The notes: a model not told the origin generated them from the sequence alone. Positions 8,216 to 17,382 are shown, counted from the stretch's first letter. The stretch is DNA of 64,000 nucleotides from Bacteroidota bacterium (GCA_023392125.1 JAEVZS010000033.1:1-64000), one strand, 5' to 3'. Program-made: numbers and translations.

Positions 8216-9235
8216 CTATTTCGCTTTTTCTTTCTTACCCTTTTTACCTTCATCCTTTCTGCGGGCGCCTCTGGCAATCAGAGCAGCGCCAATCGCGGTA
8301 CCGGCTGCCAATGCTCCGGCTATAGCCAGGCGGCGACCTCTGGTTTCGGAACTGTCATGTCTCCAGCCACCACTGATACTGGCGTACTCCCGCATGGGAT
8401 CATACAGATTGCCTTTGGTAGGGAAGCTCGGTTCTTTTGTAAAGTGGTGCTTGTAAACCAGCTTTCTGTACTGGCGGTTAAAGCTTCTTGGCACAAACAG
8501 CCTGGTCAGCAGAAGCGGCATACGGCTGACACTGCCGATAGATACCTCTTCCCGAGGATTGTCAAACAGGCTTATAATGCTTTGGGCCACATCATCTGCG
8601 TCCCTGGCGGGTCCGGGTGCCTGTACTTCCTGCCCCATATAGTTGGCAGAATGCTGAAACAGCGGCGTATCGACGATGCCCGGTAGTACTGTACATACAT
8701 GAATACCTGCGCTATCGGCAAGCTCCTGCTGCAAGGCAAGGCTCAGCCCTCTGATCGCAAACTTGCTGACCGTAAATGGCAGGGCAAACGGCTGACCGGT
8801 ACGACCAACAATCGCTGATATATTGATCAGAATCCCTTCATTGCGGGCCTTGAAATGTGGTATTACCGCTCTTGCCCCATGCAGATAGCCAAACAGATTG
8901 ATATCGATCACCCGGCGTATATCGTCCATGGGCGTGTCTTCAAAGCGCCCCAGCACAGACACTGCGGCATTGTTGATCCATACATCGATCTTGCCGAACT
9001 GACGAATAGCGGCTTCCGCCATTCTGTATACATCATGCTCATAGGTTACATCAAGAGGAAAAGCCAGAGCACGTCCGCCCAGACGAACACACTCCTGCTC
9101 CAGCGCGAGCAATGCGTTTTCACGCCTGGCTCCCAATACCACGGCATAGCCAAGACGGGCGCATTCCAGAGCGGTAGCCCTGCCGATTCCGCTGGATGCC
9201 CCCGTTATTACAACTACTTTGTCCGAGTTAGTCAT
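8216..9235 (-). CDS. SDR-fold protein lacking catalytic Ser and Tyr, with C-terminal membrane anchor
   Basis: A 339-residue protein with a classical SDR Rossmann fold: GASSGIGRA binds the nucleotide, LDVT and NNAA follow, and IDINLFG keeps the structural Asn. At the active site the usual S...YxxxK is changed: INISAIVG has Ala at the catalytic Ser position and FTVSK has Phe in place of Tyr, with the Lys kept. The nucleotide sequence confirms both codons (GCG and TTT). After the SDR domain (about residues 1-245) comes a linker, a likely membrane helix (LAIAGALAAGTAIGAALIA) and a Lys-rich tail. It may bind a cofactor without normal dehydrogenase chemistry. It is transcribed alone. Confidence 0.9.
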   Translation of the reverse strand: MTNSDKVVVITGASSGIGRATALECARLGYAVVLGARRENALLALEQECVRLGGRALAFPLDVTYEHDVYRMAEAAIRQFGKIDVWINNAAVSVLGRFEDTPMDDIRRVIDINLFGYLHGARAVIPHFKARNEGILINISAIVGRTGQPFALPFTVSKFAIRGLSLALQQELADSAGIHVCTVLPGIVDTPLFQHSANYMGQEVQAPGPARDADDVAQSIISLFDNPREEVSIGSVSRMPLLLTRLFVPRSFNRQYRKLVYKHHFTKEPSFPTKGNLYDPMREYASISGGWRHDSSETRGRRLAIAGALAAGTAIGAALIARGARRKDEGKKGKKEKAK

Positions 9236-9501
9236 ACCGATTAGATTATTGTTTGTGTAAATGTTGAATTGTTTCCAGACTAACCTCCGCCTGCTTCGGA
9301 TTGTTTTCAGGTCTTTGTTATCGGCCTGGTCAAAGCCGGCCTGTTATGAGGAACCTTTTTACTAAAAAATTTCTTATAAAAATCAAGGTTTTTGCTGGCC
9401 TGTCGTTTAATTCGTATATTTACTGATTGATTCAATAAATCAGAATGGCGAAAAAAGCCCCCGTCCGGGAGCGCCATTTAACAAACTGACCGTACAACAT
9501 T

Positions 9502-9711
9502 ATGCTTACACTAACATCACTATTCCTGTTTCTGGGATCTCTGGGCATGCAAGAGCTTATTGTCATCTTCCTTATTATCATCGTATTGTTCGGTGCAAAA
9601 AAAATCCCTGAGCTGGCAAGAGGGCTGGGCAGAGGTATCCGCGAGTTCAAAGACGCCTCCAAGGAAATAAAGGATGAAATCGAACAGGGAATCAAAGAGG
9701 AAAAGAAATAA
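9502..9711 (+). CDS. tatA: TatA-family twin-arginine translocase subunit
   Basis: A 69-residue membrane protein that forms the protein-conducting part of the Tat system for folded proteins. It has one N-terminal membrane helix (ELIVIFLIIIVLFG), the hinge and conserved FGAKKIPELARGLGRGIREF, and a charged amphipathic tail (KDASKEIKDEIEQGIKEEKK). A short hydrophobic extension precedes the canonical MQELIVI, as in several Bacteroidota TatA proteins, so I keep the ATG at 9502; an internal ATG at residue 16 is possible. gatA starts 13 bp downstream. Confidence 0.93.
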   Translation: MLTLTSLFLFLGSLGMQELIVIFLIIIVLFGAKKIPELARGLGRGIREFKDASKEIKDEIEQGIKEEKK

Positions 9712-9723
9712 TTTACAGGAACA

Positions 9724-11160
9724 TTGAAGTCTTACCATTCGTTAACCGGGGTCAGAGAAGACCTTACTAAAGGAATAATAACCTGCCGTTCATTAACCGA
9801 GCGGTATATTGATACAATCAGGAAAAAGTCGAATCTGAACGCGTTTCTGGATATCTATGAAGAATACGCGCTTCTGAAAGCCGATGAAGTAGACTGCAAA
9901 CTGGCCAATGGCACTGCCGGCCGGCTTGCCGGAATGGTCGTCGGCATCAAGGATGTCCTGTGTCTGAAAGGATTTCCGCTGAGTGCAGGCAGTAAAATAC
10001 TGGAAGGATTTGAATCCCAGTTTACCGGCACCGCTATTCAGCGCCTGATCGATGAGGATGCGATCATCATCGGCAGACAAAACTGCGACGAATTTGCCAT
10101 GGGCTCATCCAATGAGAACTCGGCTTACGGCCCCTCGCTCAATGAAGCCGATACCAGCCGTGTACCGGGAGGAAGCTCCGGTGGCTCGGCCGTTGCTGTG
10201 CAGGCCGATCTGTGTCTCGTTTCCCTTGGTTCCGATACCGGAGGTTCCGTACGTCAGCCGGCTGCATTTTGCGGAGTCGTAGGTCTGAAGCCGACCTATT
10301 CCCGGATTTCACGATACGGACTGATCGCCTATGCTTCATCATTTGACAGCATCGGCATCATCAGCAAATCGGTCGAAGACGCTGCTTTAGTACTCGAAAT
10401 TATTGCCGGTCCGGATGATTATGACAGTACCGTATCCTTCCGCCCGGTGCCTGCTTATTCACAAAATCTCGGATTTGAAGGCAAAGCCCGGATAGGTTAT
10501 CTGCGTACTGCTCTTGAGAGTGAAGGCGTAAGCGAAGAGATTCGCGAAAATACGCAGGCCATACTTGAAGATCTTAAAAATGACGGCCATACAGTAGAGG
10601 CATTTGACTTTCCACTGATGGATTATATACTTCCGGCATACTATATTCTCACTACTGCCGAAGCCAGTTCCAACCTTTCACGCTATGACGGCGTAAAATT
10701 CGGATATAGAAGCTCTCAGTCGCATGATCTGGAAAGCATGTACAAAAAAACACGCTCCGAAGGATTTGGCGATGAGGTAAAACGAAGAATTATGCTGGGA
10801 ACCTTTGTGCTTAGCGCCGGATTTTATGATGCCTACTATACCAAGGCTCAGAAAGTAAGAAGATTAATAAAAGAGGAAACGGAAAAGATTCTTTCCAAAT
10901 ATGATTTCCTGATTATACCAACTACTCCGACTACAGCGTTTAAACTGGGAGAGAATACGGCAGACCCCATTTCGATGTATCTGGCCGATGTATTTACAGT
11001 ACAGGCCAATCTATCCGGAATTCCTGCCATATCGATACCCAATGGAAAAGACAGCCAGGGGCTTCCTATCGGTCTGCAAATACTGACCAGACCTTTCGAA
11101 GAGCAAAACCTATTGGCTTTCTCCAGGGTTCTACTGGAAAAAAAACTGAACTATGCTTAA
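9724..11160 (+). CDS. gatA: Aspartyl/glutamyl-tRNA amidotransferase subunit A
   Basis: GatA supplies ammonia for converting mischarged Glu-tRNA(Gln) or Asp-tRNA(Asn) in the GatCAB complex. The 478-residue protein has the amidase-signature triad: Lys76 in VGIKDV, Ser151 in the GGSSGGS loop and the nucleophile Ser175 in DTGGSVRQPA, with spacings of 75 and 24 residues as in known GatA enzymes. GDEVKRRIMLGTF and IPTTPTTAF occur further on. The start is a TTG at 9724, eight bases after an AGGA, with no better ATG. It overlaps the next gene by 8 bp. gatB and gatC are not in the window. Confidence 0.96.
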   Translation: MKSYHSLTGVREDLTKGIITCRSLTERYIDTIRKKSNLNAFLDIYEEYALLKADEVDCKLANGTAGRLAGMVVGIKDVLCLKGFPLSAGSKILEGFESQFTGTAIQRLIDEDAIIIGRQNCDEFAMGSSNENSAYGPSLNEADTSRVPGGSSGGSAVAVQADLCLVSLGSDTGGSVRQPAAFCGVVGLKPTYSRISRYGLIAYASSFDSIGIISKSVEDAALVLEIIAGPDDYDSTVSFRPVPAYSQNLGFEGKARIGYLRTALESEGVSEEIRENTQAILEDLKNDGHTVEAFDFPLMDYILPAYYILTTAEASSNLSRYDGVKFGYRSSQSHDLESMYKKTRSEGFGDEVKRRIMLGTFVLSAGFYDAYYTKAQKVRRLIKEETEKILSKYDFLIIPTTPTTAFKLGENTADPISMYLADVFTVQANLSGIPAISIPNGKDSQGLPIGLQILTRPFEEQNLLAFSRVLLEKKLNYA

Positions 11161-12787
11161 ACAGACAACCGGCTGGATAACTGTCCTGATCACAGTTATT
11201 TTATTATCTGCGGGATACATGCCTGTGCGGGCGCAGGAAGAGGAAGAAGTGGAAATAGCGGAAGAAATCATCGGTATTATCGAAGAGATCCCCTATTATT
11301 CAACTGAAGTTTCCGATGAGCTGATCAAAGACCGTTTGCAGTGTCTGCAAAACAAGATTCAGCTTTCCTACAATCCACAGATCAGATCCTTTATTGACTA
11401 CTTCTCAAAGAGAAACAGAAATTACCTCACCATTATGGAGCAGAGGAAAAATATCTATTTCCCGATTTTTGAGGAGTATCTCAAAAAGCACGATATGCCG
11501 GATGAACTGAAATACTTATCCATAGTAGAATCAGGCCTCAACCCCAAAGCGATTTCCAGAGCAGGAGCAGCCGGTCTCTGGCAGTTTATGCCGAGTACAG
11601 GAAAAATCTATCATCTGCGTCAGGATACCTATATTGATGAGCGTCTCGATCCCTATCTGGCCACCGAAGCCGCCTGCAAATACCTGAAGCAGCTTTACAA
11701 TATTTTCAATGACTGGGAGCTTGCTCTCGCTTCCTACAATTGCGGTCCGGGCAATGTGCGCAAAGCCATCCGCAAATCAGGCTATAAGGAAAGCTTCTGG
11801 GGGATCTACAACCATCTGCCCAAAGAAACACGGGGATATGTTCCCCAGTTTGTGGCAATCATGTATGTCATGAACCACCTGGATGATTACGGCTTTGAGA
11901 AAGTGCTGCCCGAATATGCCATGGAGTTTGACACGGTCCGCATAAACCAGACGATCAACATTGATATGCTCTGTCAGTATCTGGGTATTTGCAGAGACGA
12001 TGTCAACAAGCTCAATCCCGGTCTCAGACAGGAGCTTATTCCCGGCTATCTGAATTATTCACTGCGTCTGCCAGCCGATGTCATGGCTACTCTGCATGCC
12101 AACCGTACCGCTATTCTGGATAGTTGCCTAGTGCCTGAAGTGGCAAAGATCGCTTACGAAGAAAGTATACAACCGGCCAAAATTGTCTATACAGTTAAGA
12201 AAGGAGATTACCTTGGCAAAATTGCGGAAAAGCACCGGGTGAGTGTAAACGATATCAGGCAGTGGAATAAGCTGAAGCAAAATACGGTATACGTAGGACA
12301 GAAAATCGTTATTCATACAAAACAGCCAGTATCTGCACCTAAGGCGGCAGTTGCACAGACAACTTCCGTACCGGCCGGAAAAACCGGAGGAAGCAGCGCT
12401 CCAACAACCCGTAGCAGCACATCAACTGCAAAAAGTCCGTCGGACTCCGGCTCACTGAAAATATACCATGAGGTAAAACCCGGAGACAACCTACACCGGA
12501 TTGCCGAACGCTATGATGTAAGTGTCAGCGATATCAGAGAGTGGAACAAGCTGAGCTCAACCGTAATCAATGTAGGACAAAAGCTGGTGATCAACAGCAG
12601 TACCGAGCCGGGAGGACAGCATCAGGAAAAAAGCAATGCCGTGCCAAAGGTCTATCAGGTACAGCCTGGAGACACACTCTGGTCGATCTCCAGAAAATAT
12701 GAAGGCCTGACGGTAGAAGAGATCAAAAAGAAAAACAATCTGAAAGACGAAAATATCAAGCCAGGTATGAAATTAATACTTGGCTGA
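11153..12787 (+). CDS. MltD-like lytic transglycosylase with three LysM domains
   Basis: A 544-residue envelope enzyme predicted to cleave peptidoglycan glycan strands. A signal peptide (residues 1-28, ending VRAQ) precedes the SLT domain, with catalytic Glu126 in SIVESGLNPKAIS followed by GAAGLWQFMPSTG and LASYNCGPGNV. Three LysM modules bind peptidoglycan at about residues 345-390, 438-482 and 499-544, joined by Ser/Thr/Pro-rich linkers. This is the E. coli MltD architecture. The ATG overlaps the end of gatA by 8 bp, so the genes are probably co-transcribed, and a terminator follows at 12829. Confidence 0.94.
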   Translation: MLKQTTGWITVLITVILLSAGYMPVRAQEEEEVEIAEEIIGIIEEIPYYSTEVSDELIKDRLQCLQNKIQLSYNPQIRSFIDYFSKRNRNYLTIMEQRKNIYFPIFEEYLKKHDMPDELKYLSIVESGLNPKAISRAGAAGLWQFMPSTGKIYHLRQDTYIDERLDPYLATEAACKYLKQLYNIFNDWELALASYNCGPGNVRKAIRKSGYKESFWGIYNHLPKETRGYVPQFVAIMYVMNHLDDYGFEKVLPEYAMEFDTVRINQTINIDMLCQYLGICRDDVNKLNPGLRQELIPGYLNYSLRLPADVMATLHANRTAILDSCLVPEVAKIAYEESIQPAKIVYTVKKGDYLGKIAEKHRVSVNDIRQWNKLKQNTVYVGQKIVIHTKQPVSAPKAAVAQTTSVPAGKTGGSSAPTTRSSTSTAKSPSDSGSLKIYHEVKPGDNLHRIAERYDVSVSDIREWNKLSSTVINVGQKLVINSSTEPGGQHQEKSNAVPKVYQVQPGDTLWSISRKYEGLTVEEIKKKNNLKDENIKPGMKLILG

Positions 12788-12828
12788 GATCTCCCCCGAG
12801 GCAATCTGAAAATATAATATACTTCCAG

Positions 12829-12860
12829 ACCTCTCTGTTACGACCGGAGAGGTTTTTTTA
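12829..12860 (+). terminator. Rho-independent terminator after the transglycosylase
   Basis: Stem ACCTCTC (12829-12835) pairs with GAGAGGT (12847-12853), followed by a T-run. It overlaps the 3' end of the convergent small membrane protein gene. Confidence 0.8.
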
Positions 12861-13124
12861 TGTTCCAACAGATGCCAGAAGCTTTTGCATCAGGAGCACA
12901 ATAATAATTATTACGGCAATGATAAGCCCGTAGAAAATACCAAAGGCAATATTTCTTCGGTTAAGGACAGTCATGGATACAGCCGCTGTAACAAGAAAAG
13001 CCATAAAACCCAGATTGATCAGAACGTTATTCTTTTCGATCGGAAAAGTTACGGCAACCAGATAGCTCAGACCGGCACAGACAAGTGCGGTCAGCCCTCT
13101 GATCAGAAACATCTTTGCAGTCAT
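12858..13124 (-). CDS. Small membrane protein, unknown function
   Basis: An 88-residue hydrophobic protein with three likely membrane helices: MFLIRGLTALVCAGLSYLVA, VLINLGFMAFLVTAAVSMTV and IFYGLIIAVIIIIVLLM. No family motif was recognised. The ATG at 13124 begins MTAKMFLIRG; a longer frame to 13154 would add ten hydrophobic residues. Its stop codon lies within the terminator of the convergent upstream operon. Hydrophobic layout and isolated position support a real gene but give no function. Confidence 0.65.
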   Translation of the reverse strand: MTAKMFLIRGLTALVCAGLSYLVAVTFPIEKNNVLINLGFMAFLVTAAVSMTVLNRRNIAFGIFYGLIIAVIIIIVLLMQKLLASVGT

Positions 13125-13154
13125 GATAATCTGTAAATAAAATAAAACGGACAC

Positions 13155-13793
13155 TTACCGGCGAGCCTGCAAAATAATCACAAATCAGACGGGATAAAAA
13201 AAATTAAGTGTATAAAGTTTAAGCCTGGACCTCCTGCACATTTTCCGGGTCGCAGTACCCGGTTTCCAGCCTGGAAAATAAACAATGATTACAACTCACA
13301 CACTACCTGACAGTAGCACTCCGTATCAAAATCTGCTTACCATCAGAATGCTGGCAGGCACCGTATCTGCTAGCTGTCCGGAAAAGAAAAAAGTGATTTT
13401 TATTTCGGAAAACTGAACAAACAGACAGGTTTATCTGCTTAATGTATATACAAAGGATTCCGGAAGCTTAAAAACTCAGCTTGCCATCCCCCGGTTGGAG
13501 GATAGCAAAACTGACAAAGTAAAAAGTCGTCGATGTGTAATAAACCCCTTAAACTATTAACATCGAATCGTCAGCTAATATATTAAAAAATTATAGTTTG
13601 TCAATATTCAATATAGATATTCATCGACAATATCCTTTCATGATTTGAAAAATCCAATTTTTTATTTAAAAAAGCAAAATTGCGCGATAAAACAAAACTG
13701 TTAAACACTTCATACAGTATTGCTATTATATTTATAAGCAGGACTGCCTGCTTAGTATAAGTAAAGAAGATTAGTTGAATAGAACACGAAGCT
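13155..13793. other. Gene-poor region with two adjacent small hairpins
   Basis: About 640 bp without a convincing gene. Two inverted repeats lie side by side: CCGGGT...ACCCGG (13244-13261) and TTTCCAGCCTGGAAA just after it. A 43-codon frame at 13285 has no ribosome binding site or recognisable product. The part after about 13500 is very AT-rich and may hold promoters for the small gene at 13794, but no clear -7/-33 pair was found. Confidence 0.5.
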
Positions 13794-14090
13794 ATGGAAG
13801 CAATAAATTCTGATAAAATACTGGAGATCGGCGAAAGCGACAAGGTCGCGGTCGAAAGGATCAAGAACTGGGTTATGATGATTTGTCGCAAGAAGTGCAA
13901 CGATTCGAACAAGATCTATGTTTCTCCCTACCAGTATACCAATACGAAAGGAGAGCATATATCCAAAACAATCATATGTGTAAGCGACAACCTGCCGGAA
14001 GGACCGGTTATACAGATTCCCAAGCCACTCAACGATGTGAGCCTGGAGGATTTGCTGGGATGTTATTCACTTATCAACTATTGCAAATAA
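13794..14090 (+). CDS. Hypothetical protein of 98 residues
   Basis: A small soluble protein with plausible composition, no signal peptide and no membrane helix. It contains four Cys residues (MICRKKC, TIICVS, LLGCYSLINYC), with a CxxxC spacing in the first pair that could bind metal or form disulfides. A competing overlapping frame (13883-14203) looks less natural. No strong ribosome binding site is seen, which is common in Bacteroidota. I do not recognise the family. Confidence 0.45.
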   Translation: MEAINSDKILEIGESDKVAVERIKNWVMMICRKKCNDSNKIYVSPYQYTNTKGEHISKTIICVSDNLPEGPVIQIPKPLNDVSLEDLLGCYSLINYCK

Positions 14091-14424
14091 AACAGAAACA
14101 TATGTTTTCAGGAAACTCCTTTTTTGATATAGGCTTTTTACTTCTTCCTGACAGCAGGGAAGAGGATCAAAAGAACAAAAACGTGAGCCGGAATATGTTT
14201 TAAGTGACATATGAGAGTATTGTTAGTCGGAGCGATTGTTTATCGAGACTTTTTCGACAAATCGTAGCCCTGACTTACCGTCAGAATCAAGAAATGTAAG
14301 GAAGAAAAGTGCGGTAAAGTCATTTTTATCGTGCTTTTCCTTTATTTATACCTTCATCTGTGCTGTTACCGGATTTGTGTATGAAAAGCGCCGCACATAC
14401 AAAATCGCCCGATCAGGATATTTA
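14091..14424. other. Intergenic stretch upstream of the TonB receptor
   Basis: No gene is supported on either strand. The sequence is AT-rich and leads into the operator and promoter at 14425-14467. Short frames here lack start context and family resemblance. Confidence 0.5.
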
Positions 14425-14441
14425 TTGCAATACAGTTGCAT
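14425..14441 (+). promoter_or_regulatory. Operator-like palindrome (candidate Zur-type box) of the TonB receptor
   Basis: TTGCAATACAGTTGCAT is a 17-bp imperfect palindrome. The same element occurs reversed at 16903-16919 upstream of the partner lipoprotein, matching at 15 of 17 positions. Its right half covers the TTG (14436-14438) that serves as the -33 element for the -7 at 14460, so a bound protein would block RNA polymerase. A metal-responsive Fur-family repressor is inferred from the genes controlled. Confidence 0.6.
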
Positions 14442-14459
14442 TAAAAAACTCTTCTTTCG

Positions 14460-14467
14460 TATTTTTG
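14460..14467 (+). promoter_or_regulatory. -7 element of the TonB receptor promoter
   Basis: TATTTTTG matches the Bacteroidota consensus TAnnTTTG exactly. It is 21 bp after the TTG inside the operator at 14425-14441 and 16 bp before the ATG at 14484. Confidence 0.6.
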
Positions 14468-14483
14468 CTTTTCAATCTCATAT

Positions 14484-16862
14484 ATGAAAATCATACTGGC
14501 GGCTCTTCTGTTTTTTTATTTTATTCCGGTGCACGCCCAGAACCAGTATGTCATCTCGGGTACAGTTACAGACTCGGAAACGGCTTTGCCTATCGCTGCG
14601 GCCTCCGTGACCATACAGGAGACTGGTACCGGCGGCTATACAGACGATGAAGGTTTTTTCCACATTCATTATCTCAGAAGGGGGCGTTATCACCTTCATT
14701 TCAATGCTTTCGGATATGAAACTGTCCATTTGGACATCCGGCTTGACTCTGCCGATCTGCAGCTCCGGATACAAATGAAACCTACTGCGCTTGAGCTGAA
14801 ACAGATTGTGATTGAAGGTGAATATCTTAAAACCAGAGAGGAAAAACGCTCCCTCTCAGCCAATCTCGCTGATCAGGACTTTATCCTGAAAGCGCAGGGC
14901 AATACACTGGCAGAAGCGCTGGAAAAAATCCCCGGTGTCAATAGCATCAATACCGGTGTGGGCATCAGCAAACCTGTTATCAGAGGCATGTTTGGCAACC
15001 GTATTATTGTAACTGAAAGCGGTATCAAACAGGAAGGCCAGCAATGGGGTATTGACCATGGCCTGGAAATTGACCAGAATGAGGCAGGGACGGTTGAAAT
15101 CCTTAAAGGTCCGACCAGTCTTCTCTATGGCTCTGACGGTATGGGAGGTATAATCAGCATCAAACCGGCAGGACCACCGCCACTTCATACAATAGCTGGC
15201 TCATTGCGGACTTTCTATAAATCCAATAACGGGCTATACGGAATAGCCGGGACCGTATCAGGCAGAAAACTGAAAAACTGGTACCGGGTTTCTTATTCAA
15301 GACAGGATTACGGTGATTACAGAGTGCCGGCAGACACCTTTACCTATCTGAATTTTAAACTGCCTATACACGACCAACGACTCAAGAACACAGCAGGAAA
15401 CATTGAAAGTATAAGCGTCACAGCAGGCACGTTGCGATCATGGGGTAAAAGCACGGTCAAAGTAAGCAACTTTCGTCAGAAGGCAGGCTTTTTTGCAGGT
15501 GCCATCGGCATCCCGGGAGCCTATTCGCTGAGGGATGATGGCAACCCAAGAGATATAGCGCTACCCAGTCAGCAGACAGACCATTTTAAAATAGTTGTTA
15601 ACAATGAACTATTTATCAACCAAAACTGGCTTGAGCTGGATCTTGCCTATCAGAATAATAACCGCTCTGAACATTCATACGCACATTCTCACAACATTAA
15701 TCAGAGCCTTCCGGACAGTGATATCGCTCATCACTGGATACTTCAGACGGGAACACTCAATGCTATGTATCATTATGCCATCACCGATAATCTGAATCTG
15801 ATTAGTGGCATAAGCAACGAATGGCGGCATAATAGTATGTCTGGTTTTGAGTTTCTGCTTCCCCGCTACCAGAGCAGAACACACGGTCTGTTTACTTTTG
15901 CCCGCTATGATGCTTCTCCGGCACTTACAATCAACGGAGGCTTACGTTTTGATGCCGGATATTATGCGATCAGTGGGTTCTCCGAAATTGTGCGTGATCT
16001 CAACGAGCAGCCAATCGACACGATCGATTATGTATCAGATATTGACCGTTTATTCTACAACTGGTCGGGAGCAATCGGCGCCTCCTGGGTCTCGCAGGAC
16101 AACCACTGGAATATTAAAGTAAATGCCGGACGGGCTTTCCGTTTGCCCTCCATACCTGAGCTGTCTGTCAACGGTGTTCACCACGGCACGTCCCGGCATG
16201 AGAAGGGCGACTCGCTGCTCAATCCCGAAAGAGGCTATCAGCTTGATCTTGCTCTCCGATATCTCCGGCGCAATCTGATCTTTCAGCTATCCCCGTTTTT
16301 TAATTACTATCTCAACTACATCTATCTGCGGCCTACAGTCTCTTTTTCTCCGTTACCGGACGGCGGACAGATCTATCAGTATACGCAGTCTCAGGCGTAT
16401 TACAGTGGTGCAGAAGGTACCATCGAGTGGCACCCGCTATCCTGGATACACGCTGAAACCGGCGCAGAATATCTGTATACATATAATCCGGAATCAGGAC
16501 TTCCACTTCCTTTTATTCCTCCCTTTAGCATACGACAGGAAGTCGAGCTAACCCTTGTTCCGGCACTGGGTCCTCTTATTTCTCCTTATCTGGCACTGGC
16601 CTACCAATGGACTGCTGCTCAGAACAGAGTTGACCGTAATGAAAAGACAACACCGTCGTACCAGCTGGTAAACTGTGCCCTGGGCAGTGGTATCCGTATC
16701 GGAAATCAGGTATTCAATATTCTGATAGGAGTCAATAATCTCTTCAATGAACAGTATCTGAAGCATACCAGCCGCTACCGGATACTTTCCATCCCTGAAC
16801 AGGGCAGAAACTTTATGATCAGCATCGCCTATCCTTTGGAAAAAACGATCAAAAGAAATTAA
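14484..16862 (+). CDS. TonB-dependent receptor, probable metal uptake
   Basis: A 792-residue outer-membrane active transporter. It has a signal peptide ending HAQ, a carboxypeptidase-regulatory-like domain (about 22-105), a plug with EALEKIPGVNSINTGVGIS and VEILKGPTSLLYGSDGMGG, and a beta-barrel ending in FMISIAYPLEK. It lacks a SusD partner. The next gene encodes a His-rich lipoprotein, and both share the same operator-like site, so zinc or another transition metal is the likely cargo, as in ZnuD-like receptors. The barrel includes His-rich patches such as HSYAHSHNINQ. The specific substrate is inferred from context. Confidence 0.88.
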   Translation: MKIILAALLFFYFIPVHAQNQYVISGTVTDSETALPIAAASVTIQETGTGGYTDDEGFFHIHYLRRGRYHLHFNAFGYETVHLDIRLDSADLQLRIQMKPTALELKQIVIEGEYLKTREEKRSLSANLADQDFILKAQGNTLAEALEKIPGVNSINTGVGISKPVIRGMFGNRIIVTESGIKQEGQQWGIDHGLEIDQNEAGTVEILKGPTSLLYGSDGMGGIISIKPAGPPPLHTIAGSLRTFYKSNNGLYGIAGTVSGRKLKNWYRVSYSRQDYGDYRVPADTFTYLNFKLPIHDQRLKNTAGNIESISVTAGTLRSWGKSTVKVSNFRQKAGFFAGAIGIPGAYSLRDDGNPRDIALPSQQTDHFKIVVNNELFINQNWLELDLAYQNNNRSEHSYAHSHNINQSLPDSDIAHHWILQTGTLNAMYHYAITDNLNLISGISNEWRHNSMSGFEFLLPRYQSRTHGLFTFARYDASPALTINGGLRFDAGYYAISGFSEIVRDLNEQPIDTIDYVSDIDRLFYNWSGAIGASWVSQDNHWNIKVNAGRAFRLPSIPELSVNGVHHGTSRHEKGDSLLNPERGYQLDLALRYLRRNLIFQLSPFFNYYLNYIYLRPTVSFSPLPDGGQIYQYTQSQAYYSGAEGTIEWHPLSWIHAETGAEYLYTYNPESGLPLPFIPPFSIRQEVELTLVPALGPLISPYLALAYQWTAAQNRVDRNEKTTPSYQLVNCALGSGIRIGNQVFNILIGVNNLFNEQYLKHTSRYRILSIPEQGRNFMISIAYPLEKTIKRN

Positions 16863-16874
16863 AATGAAACATTG

Positions 16875-16919
16875 TTGCGTATAAAAAATCTTAATATTAT
16901 AATTGCAACAGTATTGCAA
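16875..16919 (+). promoter_or_regulatory. Promoter with reversed operator-like palindrome, before the His-rich lipoprotein
   Basis: A TTG (16875-16877) is followed after 20 bp by TATAATTG (16898-16905), one base off the -7 consensus. TTGCAACAGTATTGCAA (16903-16919) overlaps the end of that -7. Its complement differs from the site at 14425-14441 at two of 17 positions. The lipoprotein can therefore be transcribed separately from the receptor under the same regulator. Confidence 0.6.
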
Positions 16920-16932
16920 AAACATTCATATT

Positions 16933-17382
16933 ATGAAAAACACTATTTACTCATTGATCCTCGTCTTTGTCATCGCAGGCTTCACATCTTGCAAAAAAGA
17001 TGATGACAACAAGAAAAAAGACACCACGGCTCCCGTAATTGAAAAAGTGCTTATTAACGGGAAAACAGACAGTGACCATATTCATTTGCATCCGGGCGAT
17101 GAGCTTGAGCTTGAAATTCACTTCTCGGACAATGAAGAACTGAAAAGCGCTAAGGTAGAAATCCACCACGCCGGAGACGGGCATTCGCACAGAATGAACG
17201 CCGTTCCGTTTACCTATAATTCTATTCTGGAACTAAGCGGCAAGCAGGCCCATGAGCATCTTGATATCCATATTCCTGACAATGCTGCCGACGGTGAATA
17301 TCATCTGACTGTACAGGCAATTGATGCCTCCGGCAATGAATCTGTCTTATATTTTGCCGAGCTTGAGGTCGAGACGCACTGA
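16933..17382 (+). CDS. His-rich DUF4625-type surface lipoprotein
   Basis: A 149-residue lipoprotein. The signal peptide ends at a lipobox (FVIAGFTSC), and CKKDDD after the cysteine resembles the K-(D/E)2 lipoprotein export signal of Bacteroidota, which suggests display on the cell surface. The mature part is an Ig-like beta domain (TAPVIEKVLINGK, ending LYFAELEVE) with many histidines in clusters (HIHLHPGD, EIHHAGDGHSHRMN, HEHLDIHIPD). It probably captures metal for the upstream TonB receptor. I use the ATG at 16933 since it opens the signal peptide; a longer frame would start inside the operator. A terminator follows. Confidence 0.85.
   Translation: MKNTIYSLILVFVIAGFTSCKKDDDNKKKDTTAPVIEKVLINGKTDSDHIHLHPGDELELEIHFSDNEELKSAKVEIHHAGDGHSHRMNAVPFTYNSILELSGKQAHEHLDIHIPDNAADGEYHLTVQAIDASGNESVLYFAELEVETH

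Noticed and set aside
13285..13416. A 43-codon frame in the gene-poor region
   Set aside because: It has no ribosome binding site, promoter or recognisable composition and lies among hairpins.
13883..14203. A 106-codon frame overlapping the small gene at 13794
   Set aside because: The frame at 13794 has a more natural composition; both cannot be real over the overlap.
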